Positions 36,461 through 44,900 of a DNA stretch of 58,066 bases are shown piece after piece. The translations under genes and the position numbers were made by a program. The stretch is from Clostridia bacterium (lineage in GTDB: Bacteria; Bacillota; Clostridia; Oscillospirales; CAG-272). Position 1 is the stretch's first letter. Every line of letters begins with the position of its first letter. Where the stretch lies: the NCBI GenBank assembly GCA_017416185.1, contig JAFQDF010000044.1, positions 1 through 58,066 on the forward strand, given 5' to 3'. Below the pieces are notes generated by a model that was not told where the DNA came from, made no database searches, and saw nothing but the letters and a program-made list of their open reading frames with translations.

Positions 36461-36666
36461 AAACCGTTCTCGTAAGAGAGCGGTTTTTGTTTGTATTATT
36501 CACTATTGCGACAACTTGCCTATGGCAAGTTCCTTGCATAATTCCACCAACCGTATCAGAGATACGGGGTGTCATGGATCATTATTCATCATTTATTATT
36601 CATTAAATGCACAGAACGGTTTTTAAATGAATTATGAAGCTGCTTATGCCGCTAAAACCGCTTTCG
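36461..36666. repeat. Dispersed terminator-heptamer repeat, copy 2 (interrupted)
   Basis: It has the same order as copy 1: hairpin AACCGTTCTC/GAGAGCGGTT + TTTTT, the unit CACTATT (36501-36507), then the 72-bp element, then CATTATT, CATCATT, TATTATT (36580-36600), and the core AATGCACAGAACGGTTTTT. Beyond the core it decays. The hairpin serves as terminator of the four-helix-bundle gene. The 140 bases after it, up to the gene at 36811, are AT-rich with no clear feature. Confidence 0.85.
36508..36579. repeat. 72-bp two-hairpin element, copy B
   Basis: It equals copy A (2218-2289) in length. Stem 1 is ACTTGCC/GGCAAGT instead of GTTTGCG/CGCAAAC: three pairs have changed on both sides. The linker, stem 2 and the tail GGTGTCATGGAT are conserved except for one loop base (CAAAG vs CAGAG). 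It stands between heptamers CACTATT and CATTATT, which are adjacent in repeat copy 1. Confidence 0.87.
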
Positions 36667-36810
36667 CGCATTATGGAAATTATAATTCAACTGTTTATCT
36701 TTAGTTTACTTACATATATATAATTAAGTTTATAATTTTGTAAAAAAATCACGTTGTTTTTTCAACGAGCGGATGATAAAATTTACTTATTATTCTGAAC
36801 GAGGCGTAAA

Positions 36811-39750
36811 ATGAGTTACAGACTTGGACTTGACATTGGTTCAACTACCATAAAATGTGTGGTACTGGACGAAAGTGACAATATAATATTCCGTAAATAT
36901 ACTCGGCACCTGTCCCTCATATCCGAAAAGACAAGGGAGCTGCTCTGCGAGATAAGAGATACTTTTTGCGGCGAACAGAGTATGTGCATATCCGTATCCG
37001 GCTCTGCAGGTATGGGTATTGCCAATACTCTGGGAATTGATTTCATACAGGAGGTATATGCGGCGAAGCTCGCTGTTTCCCGCTATATTCCCGATACTGA
37101 CGCTGTGATCGAGCTTGGAGGAGAGGATGCAAAGATACTGTTCCTCACCGGGGGTACCGAGGTCCGTATGAACGGCAGCTGTGCCGGTGGCACGGGTGCA
37201 TTCATCGACCAGATGGCTGCATTACTTGACATAAGTGCCGAGGAGCTGAACGAAGCGGCTAAGAGCTACGAAAAAATCTATAATATCGCTTCGCGCTGCG
37301 GCGTTTTTGCCAAATCTGACGTTCAGCCCCTTATAAATCAGGGTGCTACTAAAAACGATATTTCAAAAAGTATTCTTAACGCCGTTGTCAACCAGACCGT
37401 CGCCGGTCTGGCGCAGGGCAGAAAGATAAAGGGAAACGTGGTTTATCTCGGCGGCCCCCTCACCTTTCTTTCCGAGCTTCGCGAGAGCTTTGACTATATA
37501 CTTGGTCTTGAGGGTGTCTGTCCCGACAATTCCCTTTATTTCGTTGCTCTCGGTGCGGCGCTGGGCGGCTCGGAAAACTCAAAAGAACTTGACTCGGTGA
37601 TCGAGGGCATTGACGGTATGGATAACGGCGGCAGCTATAATTCTATTTCTGCGCTTTTTGAAAACGAACAAGAGCTTACAGAGTTTCGCAGCCGTCACTC
37701 AAAAGAAAGTGTTATAACCGACGCTTCCCTTACCGAGAGCGGTGGTGCGTATCTCGGAATAGATGCGGGTTCTACCACCATAAAAGCAGTCGTTATAAAC
37801 GAAAACGAGAATATAGTATATTCCTCATATATGCCCAACAGCGGAAATCCCGTACCGATAGTCCGTGAGTTTCTCCTTGAGGTATACGATAGATACCCCA
37901 ATATCAGGTTTCTCGGAAGTTGTTCCACCGGTTACGGAGAGGACATAATCAAAAACGCCTTCGGCTGTGATCTTGGCGTAGTGGAAACTATTGCCCACTA
38001 TACCTCCGCGCGGAAATACGAGCCTTCGGTAGATTTTATCATAGATATAGGCGGTCAGGATATAAAATGCTTTAAGATAGCCGACGGCGCCATCGACGAT
38101 ATATTCTTAAACGAAGCCTGTTCTTCGGGCTGCGGTTCCTTTCTTTCCACCTTTGCGGGAGCTCTTGGCTACGGTATAGAGGAGTTTTCGGCTCTTGCAC
38201 TTGAATCAAAGAAGCCTGTTGATCTCGGCTCGCGCTGTACCGTGTTTATGAATTCTTCGGTAAAGCAGGCACAGAAGGACGGAGCAAGCGTTGCAGATAT
38301 TTCGGCGGGTCTTGCCATAAGCGTCGTCAAAAACGCTCTTTATAAGGTTATAAGAGTTACCGATGCCGCATCTGTGGGCAAAAATATAGTCGTTCAGGGC
38401 GGAACCTTTCTTAATGATGCAGTGCTTCGTGCCTTTGAAAAGGAGATAGGGCATAACGTAACACGTCCGTCGGTTGCAGGTATAATGGGTGCATACGGTG
38501 CGGCTCTTTTTGCAAAACAAAATAAAAAAGCACAGTGTACGCTGCTCGGAAAGGATGCACTTTTAAACTTCACCCATACCGTTAAAGCAGTTACCTGTAA
38601 CGGCTGTACCAACCGATGCAAGCTGACCGTCAACACCTTCTCTGACGGTAAAAAATATATCGCGGGTAATCAGTGTGACAGGCCTATAAAAGGCGAGACT
38701 GCCGCTGAGAGCTACAATATGTATGAATATAAACGTGAGCTTCTCGGTCGATATACGGACAAAGAGGGAACACGCGGCATCACCTTGGGTATACCTATGG
38801 GACTCAATTTCTATGAGACCCTTCCGTTCTGGCATACTCTGCTTGATAAGCTGGGCTTCGGTATCAAGCTTTCTCCCGTGTCCACCAAAAAGCTCTATCA
38901 GAAGGGTCAGCAGTCTATTCCCTCTGATACGGTATGCTATCCCGCAAAGCTCATTCACGGACATATTGCCGCTCTCTGCGAGGAGGGAGTGGATGCGGTG
39001 TTCTATCCCTGTATGACCTATAACTTTGACGAGGGACTTGGTGATAATCACTTTAACTGTCCCGTGGTGGCGTACTATTCGCAGGTCATAGCCAACAATA
39101 TGGAGCAGATTAAGAATGCTCTGCTTATAAACGATTACGTTGGCGTTGATATGAAAAAGCATTTTCCGAAGAAGCTGCACGCCCTTCTCGGTAAATACTT
39201 TGACGGTATAACTCTTCGCGAGGTAAAGGAAGCGGCAAAGGCGGCGTACGCCGAATACGAGGCTCATATAGAGCGCATACGCAGTAAGGGTGAGGAATTT
39301 CTCAGAATCGCCGAGGATAAGGGACTTCCCGTGATACTCCTATGCGGCAGACCCTATCATATAGATAAAGAAATTAACCACGGTATCGACAAGCTAATAT
39401 GCGATATGGGTGCCGTTGTTATCAGCGAGGACGGACTCGGCAGAGGATATAAAGAGATACCCACCACCGTGCTTAATCAGTGGACCTATCATTCAAGGTT
39501 ATACTGCGCCGCCGATTTTGTCTCGCGCTCGGACGATCCCGATATCAACCTCGTTCAGCTTGTGTCCTTCGGTTGCGGAGTAGATGCCGTTACCACCGAC
39601 GAGGTAAGGAAGATACTCTGGAAGAACCAAAAAATATATACACAGCTCAAGATAGACGAGATAACCAACCTCGGCGCGGTAAAGATAAGGCTCCGCAGTC
39701 TTTTTGCCGCAATAGAGCAGAAGAAGAGAGGTGCAGGGCTTGATAGATAA
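36811..39750 (+). CDS. 2-hydroxyacyl-CoA dehydratase activase-type protein (two ASKHA domains + DUF2229)
   Basis: This 979-residue protein belongs to the BadF/BadG/HgdC family of ATP-dependent one-electron donors. It carries two tandem ASKHA ATPase domains, each with a GSTTIK phosphate loop (residues ~10 and ~322) and Cys pairs for a [4Fe-4S] cluster (SCAGGTGAF with SRCGVFAKSD; ACSSGCGSF with SRCTVFMNSS). A DUF2229 region follows from ~640 (ITLGIPMGLNFYETLPFWHT; SDTVCYPAKLIHGH). In many Clostridia this and the next gene form one ~1,400-residue protein; here they are split with a 20-base overlap. The physiological substrate of this long form is unknown. The ribosome site is GAGGCG. Confidence 0.92.
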   Translation: MSYRLGLDIGSTTIKCVVLDESDNIIFRKYTRHLSLISEKTRELLCEIRDTFCGEQSMCISVSGSAGMGIANTLGIDFIQEVYAAKLAVSRYIPDTDAVIELGGEDAKILFLTGGTEVRMNGSCAGGTGAFIDQMAALLDISAEELNEAAKSYEKIYNIASRCGVFAKSDVQPLINQGATKNDISKSILNAVVNQTVAGLAQGRKIKGNVVYLGGPLTFLSELRESFDYILGLEGVCPDNSLYFVALGAALGGSENSKELDSVIEGIDGMDNGGSYNSISALFENEQELTEFRSRHSKESVITDASLTESGGAYLGIDAGSTTIKAVVINENENIVYSSYMPNSGNPVPIVREFLLEVYDRYPNIRFLGSCSTGYGEDIIKNAFGCDLGVVETIAHYTSARKYEPSVDFIIDIGGQDIKCFKIADGAIDDIFLNEACSSGCGSFLSTFAGALGYGIEEFSALALESKKPVDLGSRCTVFMNSSVKQAQKDGASVADISAGLAISVVKNALYKVIRVTDAASVGKNIVVQGGTFLNDAVLRAFEKEIGHNVTRPSVAGIMGAYGAALFAKQNKKAQCTLLGKDALLNFTHTVKAVTCNGCTNRCKLTVNTFSDGKKYIAGNQCDRPIKGETAAESYNMYEYKRELLGRYTDKEGTRGITLGIPMGLNFYETLPFWHTLLDKLGFGIKLSPVSTKKLYQKGQQSIPSDTVCYPAKLIHGHIAALCEEGVDAVFYPCMTYNFDEGLGDNHFNCPVVAYYSQVIANNMEQIKNALLINDYVGVDMKKHFPKKLHALLGKYFDGITLREVKEAAKAAYAEYEAHIERIRSKGEEFLRIAEDKGLPVILLCGRPYHIDKEINHGIDKLICDMGAVVISEDGLGRGYKEIPTTVLNQWTYHSRLYCAADFVSRSDDPDINLVQLVSFGCGVDAVTTDEVRKILWKNQKIYTQLKIDEITNLGAVKIRLRSLFAAIEQKKRGAGLDR

Positions 39751-41053
39751 CAGCGAAAGAGTGGAGTTTACCGCCGAGATGCGAAAGGATTATACCATCC
39801 TTGCTCCCAATATGCTTGACATACATTTCTGTATGGTTGAGAACCTCTTTCACAGCGCAGGCTATAACGTCAAGATGCTCCGTAACTACGACCAGAGCGT
39901 TATAAACGAGGGTTTGAAATACGTACATAACGATACCTGTTATCCTGCACTTCTTACCATAGGACAGATGATATCCGCCTTAAAGAGCGGAGAATACGAT
40001 ATTAACAAGACCGCTCTTATGATGACACAGACGGGCGGAGGCTGCAGAGCTTCAAACTACATTCATCTTCTGCGTAAGGCGCTGAAAAACGCGGGTCTGG
40101 GTCACGTGCCCGTCATATCTCTGAGTATAGGCAATATGGAGAAAAACTCGGGCTTCTCTCTTACCTTCACTATGATGGTCAAGGCTTTGGCCGCACTTGC
40201 ATACGGAGATCTGCTTACCGTTCTTAAAAACCAGACCAAGCCTTATGAGATAAACGAGGGAGAAACGGATAAGCTGGTAGCCTATTGGGTCAAGCTTTTG
40301 TCTGAAAAATTTGAAAAGGGAAGAGCCTGTACCCCCTTTTCCATAAAGAGATTTATGAAGCGTATAGTGGCGTCCTTTCTTAAGATCGAGACCGAAGAGC
40401 GTGACTGTGTCAAGGTAGGCGTGGTTGGCGAGATATACGTTAAGTATTCTCCTCTTGCCAACAATCAGCTTGAAAGCTTTCTTTTCTCGCAGGGCTGTGA
40501 GATCAACGTTCCCGGTATTATGGGATTCTTTATGCACGTGCTGGGCAACGGAGTCGATGACGTAGACCTCTACGGCGGCAGCAAGCTTAAACGCTTAAAG
40601 AGCAAGGCTGCGTTATGGCTTATCGGTAAGTACGAGGGATATATCAACAAACCTCTTGCTGATGCAGGCAGATACAGCGTTCCCGCTACATATAAGCATC
40701 TGCGTGAGCTTGTAGCTCCCGTGATGGGTCACGGTTGTAAGATGGGCGAGGGCTGGCTTCTGACTGCCGAGATGATGGAGCTGTGCGAGTCGGGTTATGA
40801 AAACATAGTCTGCGCTCAGCCCTTCGGATGCCTGCCCAATCATATAGTGGGCAAGGGAATGATAAGGACGTTAAGAGAATATTATCCCGATGCCAACATA
40901 GTGGCGGTGGACTACGACCCAGGAGCTACCAAGGTCAATCAGGAAAACCGCATCAAGCTTATGCTCTCGGTAGCAAGAGAGAATATGGCAAAAAAAGATA
41001 ATAATACGGAGCAGAAAAGCAAAGCAACTGACAAAATACTTCAGACGGTGTAA
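39731..41053 (+). CDS. 2-hydroxyacyl-CoA dehydratase-like partner subunit
   Basis: The 440-residue product starts at a GTG at 39731 inside the end of the preceding gene. Features are HNDTCYPALLTIGQMISAL near residue 55, QTGGGCRASNY near 95, and a later AQPFGCLPNHI segment, all Cys-containing motifs of the 2-hydroxyacyl-CoA dehydratase / activase-related family. It corresponds to the C-terminal third of the fused Clostridia proteins. It probably binds an iron-sulfur cluster and works with the upstream activase. The last ~20 residues are Lys/Asn-rich. A terminator follows directly. Confidence 0.88.
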   Translation: MQGLIDNSERVEFTAEMRKDYTILAPNMLDIHFCMVENLFHSAGYNVKMLRNYDQSVINEGLKYVHNDTCYPALLTIGQMISALKSGEYDINKTALMMTQTGGGCRASNYIHLLRKALKNAGLGHVPVISLSIGNMEKNSGFSLTFTMMVKALAALAYGDLLTVLKNQTKPYEINEGETDKLVAYWVKLLSEKFEKGRACTPFSIKRFMKRIVASFLKIETEERDCVKVGVVGEIYVKYSPLANNQLESFLFSQGCEINVPGIMGFFMHVLGNGVDDVDLYGGSKLKRLKSKAALWLIGKYEGYINKPLADAGRYSVPATYKHLRELVAPVMGHGCKMGEGWLLTAEMMELCESGYENIVCAQPFGCLPNHIVGKGMIRTLREYYPDANIVAVDYDPGATKVNQENRIKLMLSVARENMAKKDNNTEQKSKATDKILQTV

Positions 41054-41077
41054 ATTTGATTTACACCGTTATTTTTT
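41045..41077 (+). terminator. Terminator of the activase/dehydratase operon
   Basis: ACGGTGTAAAT / ATTTACACCGT with a TTG loop, then TATTTTTTT. The stem begins within the last codons of the gene. Confidence 0.9.
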
Positions 41078-41083
41078 TAGAAA

Positions 41084-41119
41084 TTCTGTAGTAAACCGTT
41101 ACCTCCCTGTGTACTTATT
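41084..41119 (+). promoter_or_regulatory. Bipartite motif before the ECF sigma operon
   Basis: TTCTGTAGTAA, 13 bases, TGTGTACTTATT: identical in both blocks and in spacing to 46685-46720 before an SLH gene. The hexamers TGTAGT and TGTACT are 17 bases apart, as for -35 and -10 elements. It is a good candidate for the autoregulated promoter of the sigma factor at 41290. Confidence 0.6.
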
Positions 41120-41142
41120 GACAGAGCAGTAAAAAATATACG

Positions 41143-41225
41143 CCGAGGGCGGGATATATTCTCCGTAATGCTTATAACAAACCGCTTAAAGTCTTCAAAC
41201 ACCTTACTTCCAAGCCCGCCCTCGG
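41143..41225. repeat. Long-range inverted repeat in the sigma leader
   Basis: CCGAGGGCGGG (41143-41153) and its exact complement CCCGCCCTCGG (41215-41225) enclose 61 bases. If transcribed from the motif upstream, this is a stable stem in the 5' leader of the sigma mRNA, or a small RNA. No protein is visible between. Confidence 0.7.
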
Positions 41226-41289
41226 AAATATATTGTACTTTTATCAATAATATGGTATATTTATTATAGTTAAAATCATCGGAGGCGCT

Positions 41290-41835
41290 ATGCTATTCTT
41301 AATGACGGTACAGGATGCTGTGCAAAGGGACAAAATAATATACATATACCAAAGCCAGTATTCCCGTATGGCGTATACCGCAGGCAAGTATCTGCATACC
41401 CGCGAGGATGTGGAGGATGCGGTACAGGACAGTATGGAAAGGCTTATTACGGTGATAGACCGTGTGGAGCTTGACGATCCCGTGAGGCTCAAAAACCTCT
41501 GCTGTGTCGTCGCCCGTAACGTGGCGCTCAATCTGGCAAGGAGCAAGGGTCAGAAGATCCTGCCTCTGGAGGAGGTCTTTAATACGGCGGATACGGCTAC
41601 CCACACCCCCGAAGAGATCGCGGTGGAAAATGACCTTTTGTCAAGACTTGCGTCGGCAATAGACTCTATGTCGGATATCTACCGTGACGTGTGCAGGCTT
41701 AAATATATAAACGAGCTGAAGGAATCCGAGATAGCAAGGCTTCTTGACCTTCCGCCGAAAACGGTAAATCAGAGGATATTCCGAGGCAAGCAGATGCTCA
41801 AAAATATGTTGATGAAGGAGAATGTAAATGCGTAA
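41290..41835 (+). CDS. ECF-type RNA polymerase sigma factor
   Basis: The 181-residue protein has region 2 (residues ~20-85: YSRMAYTAGKYLHTREDVED, AVQDSMERLI) and region 4 (~118-172: LSRLASAIDSMSDIYRDVCR, ELKESEIARLLDLPPKTVNQ, RGKQMLKNML), without region 1.1 or 3, as in ECF sigma factors. A CGGAGG ribosome site precedes the ATG. It overlaps the anti-sigma gene by 8 bases, the typical pair arrangement, and is followed by SLH protein genes that may be its targets. Confidence 0.93.
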   Translation: MLFLMTVQDAVQRDKIIYIYQSQYSRMAYTAGKYLHTREDVEDAVQDSMERLITVIDRVELDDPVRLKNLCCVVARNVALNLARSKGQKILPLEEVFNTADTATHTPEEIAVENDLLSRLASAIDSMSDIYRDVCRLKYINELKESEIARLLDLPPKTVNQRIFRGKQMLKNMLMKENVNA

Positions 41836-42526
41836 TACGGATGATAAGCACTTTGACGAGCTTTTTACAAAGGCTTTACGGCAACAGTATGAAAACGAAT
41901 TAAATAACGGTCCCTCGGATGAAGTTCTTGACGCTATGCATCCCTTCACCGAGGAGCATATGAAAAGGGCGGAGGAATTGAGCCGCAAGCATAAAAAGAG
42001 CAGATCCACGTGGAGCAGGCAGTTAGGCAGGGTGGCGGCAGTGATCCTGTGCGTTGCTACAGCTATAGGTGCGATAACAATGACCGACCCCACCGTAAGA
42101 GGTAACGTTTCCCACGCCGTTACACACTTTATAGACGAGTTTATCTCGGTGGATTTTTCGGATGCGGCAGACGACGATCGCATAGATATAACCAAGACAC
42201 GTATTACTTATATTCCCGAGGGCTTTAGGCTTTCAAAGGACTCGTCGGATAAGGATACCATTTCACACATATACGAAAACACCGTAGGCGAATATATAAT
42301 CATTGATATCGAACAAAGCTCGGATATCAGGCTTATGACCGATGCGGGGACTCACGAGACTGAGCTTTACCGTATAAACGGCTACGAGGGTTATATATCC
42401 TACAGCGAAGAGCTGGGTCAAGGCTCGGTCTACTTCGGCAGCAGTTATTTTACCGTTGCCGTAAGCGGAATGACAGACCGTGACGAGCTTATAAAAATAG
42501 CGGAGAATATTAAATTCAAGGACTAA
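41828..42526 (+). CDS. Putative anti-sigma factor with DUF4367
   Basis: The 232-residue protein has a cytoplasmic N-terminus (~60 residues) that should bind the sigma factor, one membrane helix (GRVAAVILCVATAIGAITM, ~67-85), and an extracytoplasmic DUF4367-like domain (YIPEGFRLSKDSSD; GYEGYISYSEE; GMTDRDELIKIAENI). Gene overlap with the ECF sigma factor and this topology support a membrane anti-sigma role sensing a surface signal; no zinc-type HxxxCxxC motif is visible. It is followed by an SLH gene after 6 bases. Confidence 0.85.
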   Translation: MRNTDDKHFDELFTKALRQQYENELNNGPSDEVLDAMHPFTEEHMKRAEELSRKHKKSRSTWSRQLGRVAAVILCVATAIGAITMTDPTVRGNVSHAVTHFIDEFISVDFSDAADDDRIDITKTRITYIPEGFRLSKDSSDKDTISHIYENTVGEYIIIDIEQSSDIRLMTDAGTHETELYRINGYEGYISYSEELGQGSVYFGSSYFTVAVSGMTDRDELIKIAENIKFKD

Positions 42527-42532
42527 ATAATT

Positions 42533-43261
42533 ATGACAAAAAGGATAATATGCGCGCTGTTTATCTTTATTGTCCTGTTATCGGTGACACTTGTTCCCGT
42601 GTCGGCAGATTCCTACTGGGTGGATTCTGCGGTGAGCCCTTTTCCCTTTAACGACGTTTCGGCTGCCTCCTGGCAGTATAAGCCGATCAAAAAGGTCTAC
42701 GATCTCGGTATTATGAACGGTGTATCCCCTACCCGCTTTGAGCCGAACAGAAACCTGACCCGAGCCGAGGCGGCAATGATTCTCTACAATTTAGAGGGTA
42801 AAAACGCTTCCTACTCTAAGTACAGCTTCAAGGACGTAAAGCCGGGAGCCTGGTATGCCGATGCGGTGGAATGGATGTACAAAAAGGGAATAACCAAAGG
42901 GGTCACAAAGGACCGCTTCGGCGTAGGTGAATATATCACCAGACAGGATTTTATAACCTTCATTTACCGTTTGTATGAGATAAAATGGGGACTTAAAAGC
43001 AATAACAGCGGTATTTACGTAAGAAACAGCGTAATAGAGGGCTTCAGAGATTACAACCGTATATCAGCCTATGCCCTGACACCTATGAGGTTCTCGGCAG
43101 GTATATGTATGGTGGTGACCCACGATCCCACGAGCCATATAAACGTCGATCCCATAATCAAGGGACACAACGGCTATATCAATCCCAGGGGCAATATTAC
43201 CCGTGCCGAGGCGGCAGTTGTTATGGGAAATGCTTATACCATTGATAAATACGTTCCGTAA
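42533..43261 (+). CDS. Small SLH-domain protein
   Basis: The 242-residue product has a signal peptide (KRIICALFIFIVLLSVTLVP, cleaved after VSA) and then little except SLH repeats: FNDVSAASWQYKPI ... GVSPTRFEPNRNLTRAEA, FKDVKPGAWYADAVEW ... GVGEYITRQD, and a degenerate third ending in GNITRAEAAVV. It has no effector domain, so it may be a structural surface-layer component. It is co-transcribed with the sigma/anti-sigma pair. Confidence 0.87.
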   Translation: MTKRIICALFIFIVLLSVTLVPVSADSYWVDSAVSPFPFNDVSAASWQYKPIKKVYDLGIMNGVSPTRFEPNRNLTRAEAAMILYNLEGKNASYSKYSFKDVKPGAWYADAVEWMYKKGITKGVTKDRFGVGEYITRQDFITFIYRLYEIKWGLKSNNSGIYVRNSVIEGFRDYNRISAYALTPMRFSAGICMVVTHDPTSHINVDPIIKGHNGYINPRGNITRAEAAVVMGNAYTIDKYVP

Positions 43262-43271
43262 GGAGACAGAA

Positions 43272-44900
43272 ATGAAAAAGATAATATTTATATTACTTTC
43301 TTTAGTTATGTTCACGGCTTTGGCTGTAGGTATAAACGCAGGAACAGACTACATAAAACCAAATCCTCCGGTAACGGTGGAGATAACCACTCCTACAGTT
43401 GACGGCAATATCACCAAGACCGAGGGATGGAGCGCACCGGTATATATGAACGAGGATACTATGGAGTACTGCGTCAAAAACCGTCCCTTGAATATATTCG
43501 GTGAAGTATATTTTGCTTTGGATTGGCGTGGATTTTACCTTGCCGCCGATATCACGGAAAATGTAAGCGCTTATGCTCCCGACTCCAATCCGCCTACTAT
43601 AGGAGTGCCTATGACGGCAGGATTAGTGTATGCAGATGATAAGGACGGCAACGGGCAAAACGGAGATTGCTTTAGAATTGGTATAGACGTTCTTGATATA
43701 ATGCGTACAAACCCCGGTGTTGACGTTAGTGAAAGATATACGGTTGGTCCCAACTACAGCGTCTATATCTACGAGGACGGAAGTTTCAGGGTCTACGGCT
43801 TTGATGATAACGGCGACGTTACGGATATCACCCGAGAGGTCGTTATTGAAGGCTCTGCTACTGTTGTTGGCTGGTGCTTTGAGATATTGATCCCTTGGCA
43901 GAAGATAGTTGACGATATTGAATTTTTAACCCGACATAAAAGCAAGCCTGAAATAGAGGATATAATAAGCGACGGTGCAATCGTCAGGGTAGGTGCAGAG
44001 TATTATGACAGATGGACACGTTCCGAAACCGGCGTTGCGGTACTGTATAACAGATATTATACAGCCGAGGAGTACGCCGAGGATAACCTCTGGGATTTTG
44101 GTGTAAAAAGACCCGAGCATCTCGGTATAGAGCTCAACGTGTCCAACACCTGCAAGAATATGGGGGAGCATAGCTGGTCTGATTGGATAAGAATAAAAGA
44201 GCCTACATATTTTGAAAAGGGAAAGGATGTATCTCTCTGTAACCGTTGCGGGGAACTTATGTACCGTGACGTAGATATCCTTGAATACCGTAACACCTTT
44301 ACCGATGTTAAGGGCGGCTCCTGGTATGCAGAGGGTGTCAAGTACTGTGTAATGAGGGGCTATATGAATGGTATGAACAAGTACAGCTTTGAGCCTAACT
44401 CTATGCTGACGAGAGAGCAGTGCGTTTTGATACTTGCCAACCTCTTTGACGTTGATACCACAAGATACAAAAACAAGGACAGCGGCTTCAAGGACGTTCC
44501 CACAGGCAAGTGGTACAGCGGCGCTATTGCCTGGTCAAGAGAGTCGGGCATCATCAGCGGTATGAGCGAGGATATCTTTGGCAGAGGTCAGTATATCAAG
44601 AGAGACGCCTTTGCAAGAATATTATACGCAGCCGCAGATCATATGGGTATGCCTATGAAGGGCAGAGCCGATCTTACAAAATACGTAGATTACGATAAGG
44701 TTCAAAATTGGGCGTACGACGAGCTTGCGTGGGCTGTGGTAAACGGAATAATTATAAGCACCAAGGACGACGTTCTTATGCTCTCACCCCGAGATAACGT
44801 CAAGCGCGCTCAGTGTGCTACGATGCTCTGGCAGATGGGCGAGTTATACGAAAAATACGACGAATTGGGACTTATAGAGGATAAATGGGGGTTAAAATGA
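43272..44900 (+). CDS. SLH protein with a CBM9/DOMON-like domain and a CxxC/LGH-like unit
   Basis: The 542-residue product starts at ATG 43272 after AAGGAGAC. It has a signal peptide (to ~23), then a beta-sandwich region (~30-290: VDGNITKTEGWSAPVYMNED, VYFALDWRGFYLAADITEN, GWCFEILIPWQKI) resembling CBM9/DOMON-type carbohydrate- or haem-binding domains. Residues ~297-345 match the CxxC units of the giant proteins (EHSWSDW, SLCNRCGELMY). Three SLH repeats fill the C-terminus (FTDVKGGSWYAEGV; FKDVPTGKWYSGAI; third to ~525). It lies 10 bases after the small SLH gene and overlaps the next gene by 4 bases. Confidence 0.88.
   Translation: MKKIIFILLSLVMFTALAVGINAGTDYIKPNPPVTVEITTPTVDGNITKTEGWSAPVYMNEDTMEYCVKNRPLNIFGEVYFALDWRGFYLAADITENVSAYAPDSNPPTIGVPMTAGLVYADDKDGNGQNGDCFRIGIDVLDIMRTNPGVDVSERYTVGPNYSVYIYEDGSFRVYGFDDNGDVTDITREVVIEGSATVVGWCFEILIPWQKIVDDIEFLTRHKSKPEIEDIISDGAIVRVGAEYYDRWTRSETGVAVLYNRYYTAEEYAEDNLWDFGVKRPEHLGIELNVSNTCKNMGEHSWSDWIRIKEPTYFEKGKDVSLCNRCGELMYRDVDILEYRNTFTDVKGGSWYAEGVKYCVMRGYMNGMNKYSFEPNSMLTREQCVLILANLFDVDTTRYKNKDSGFKDVPTGKWYSGAIAWSRESGIISGMSEDIFGRGQYIKRDAFARILYAAADHMGMPMKGRADLTKYVDYDKVQNWAYDELAWAVVNGIIISTKDDVLMLSPRDNVKRAQCATMLWQMGELYEKYDELGLIEDKWGLK

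Noticed and set aside
35891..36666. An insertion sequence or transposon
   Set aside because: No transposase is present, and the repeats are direct rather than terminal inverted repeats of a known family.
39731..39750. A frameshift breaking one long activase gene
   Set aside because: The downstream gene has its own GTG start and the overlap is like that of coupled genes, so two intact genes are the simpler reading; raw reads could still change this.
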